DNA of 64,000 nt from Bradyrhizobium sp. ORS 285 (lineage in GTDB: Bacteria; Pseudomonadota; Alphaproteobacteria; Rhizobiales; Xanthobacteraceae): assembly GCF_900176205.1 (NCBI RefSeq), contig NZ_LT859959.1:186001-250000 (forward strand), written 5' to 3'. The notes beneath the pieces were generated by a model. The model searched no databases. It saw only the letters and a program-made list of their open reading frames with translations, and was not told the DNA's origin. A program made the position numbers and the translations under genes. Shown one piece after another: positions 63,838-64,000 of the stretch; positions within the stretch are counted from its first letter, which is position 1; each line of letters opens with the position of its first letter.

Positions 63838-63990
63838 GCTGTCGTCCCGGGCAAGCCACGACGCCGCGAAGCGGCGGCGGGGCGCCGACCCGGGACCCAT
63901 ACTCCGCGGCAGTGATGAGGCGGCCGACTGGAGCCACAGCTTGCCCAAAACAGCGGACGGTGGCTATGGGTCCCGGGTCTACGCCCGGGA
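63838..63990. repeat. GTCGTCCCGG-family inverted repeat upstream of polA
   Basis: GTCGTCCCGGGCAAGCCACG and GACCCGGGACCCATACTCCG at the left, TATGGGTCCCGGGTCTACGC and CCGGGACGAC at the right. It resembles the repeats at 60145-60621 on the other side of polA. The polA promoter must lie in or next to it (63726-63837). Confidence 0.7.
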
Positions 63991-64000
63991 CGACACTGTG

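Overview
The window looks like a chromosome segment from an alphaproteobacterium of the Nitrobacteraceae, most likely Bradyrhizobium. This rests on the high GC content, on the pckA / chvI-chvG-hprK-EIIA-HPr cluster typical of Rhizobiales, on DUF2865 and GlxA/FtrA-type genes, and on several families of GC-rich palindromic intergenic repeats. The genus is inferred from gene content and style; no database search was possible.

Positions 1 to about 14,010 are an accessory region. It holds a cut-off Ada/AlkA-like AraC C-terminus, a hotdog thioesterase, an adenine/adenosine deaminase flanked by direct repeats, several unrecognised proteins, a RES/Xre toxin-antitoxin pair with a visible promoter and operator, a serine-recombinase remnant, a tightly coupled DUF262 + HEPN-ribonuclease pair (possible defence module), a complete IS3-family element with 4-bp target duplication, an Xre repressor with nested inverted repeats at its start codon, and a tyrosine integrase. 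The integrase lies about 110 bp from a radC gene that loses homology just after its VHNHP metal-binding motif, so the right end of the integrated element appears to lie inside radC. The left end is not in the window.

From 14 kb onward the sequence reads as core genome: MAPEG protein, a SARP-alpha/beta hydrolase fusion regulator, an MddA-like methyltransferase, an MFS carrier, a periplasmic intradiol dioxygenase-like protein, methionine aminopeptidase and an atypical LuxR regulator. At 22.2-26.1 kb lies a three-gene minus-strand cluster: a protein made of seven 54-residue glycine-zipper repeats (perfect 162-bp register), an 85-residue protein resembling a free-standing subtilisin propeptide (I9-like), and a subtilisin-family protease without a signal peptide. 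I regard it as the most interesting candidate for an undescribed system.

Then come MscS, a K+/H+ antiporter, MepA, a PAS-GGDEF-EAL protein with degenerate GGDEF, an FtrA/rhodanese pair, a chemoreceptor, lepA and a GT39 transferase. The regulatory block HPr - EIIA(Man) - HprK - ChvG - ChvI (minus strand) precedes pckA (plus strand): an envelope/acid-sensing two-component system next to a sugar-permease-less PTS and the gluconeogenic enzyme. The rest contains glycogen phosphorylase, a GIY-YIG protein, DUF2865, pyrE, a GST, a LysE exporter, a GT87 enzyme, a repeat-rich 1.2-kb gap and polA. The polA product has lost key residues in all three 3'-5' exonuclease motifs and carries a palindromic repeat in frame within its linker.
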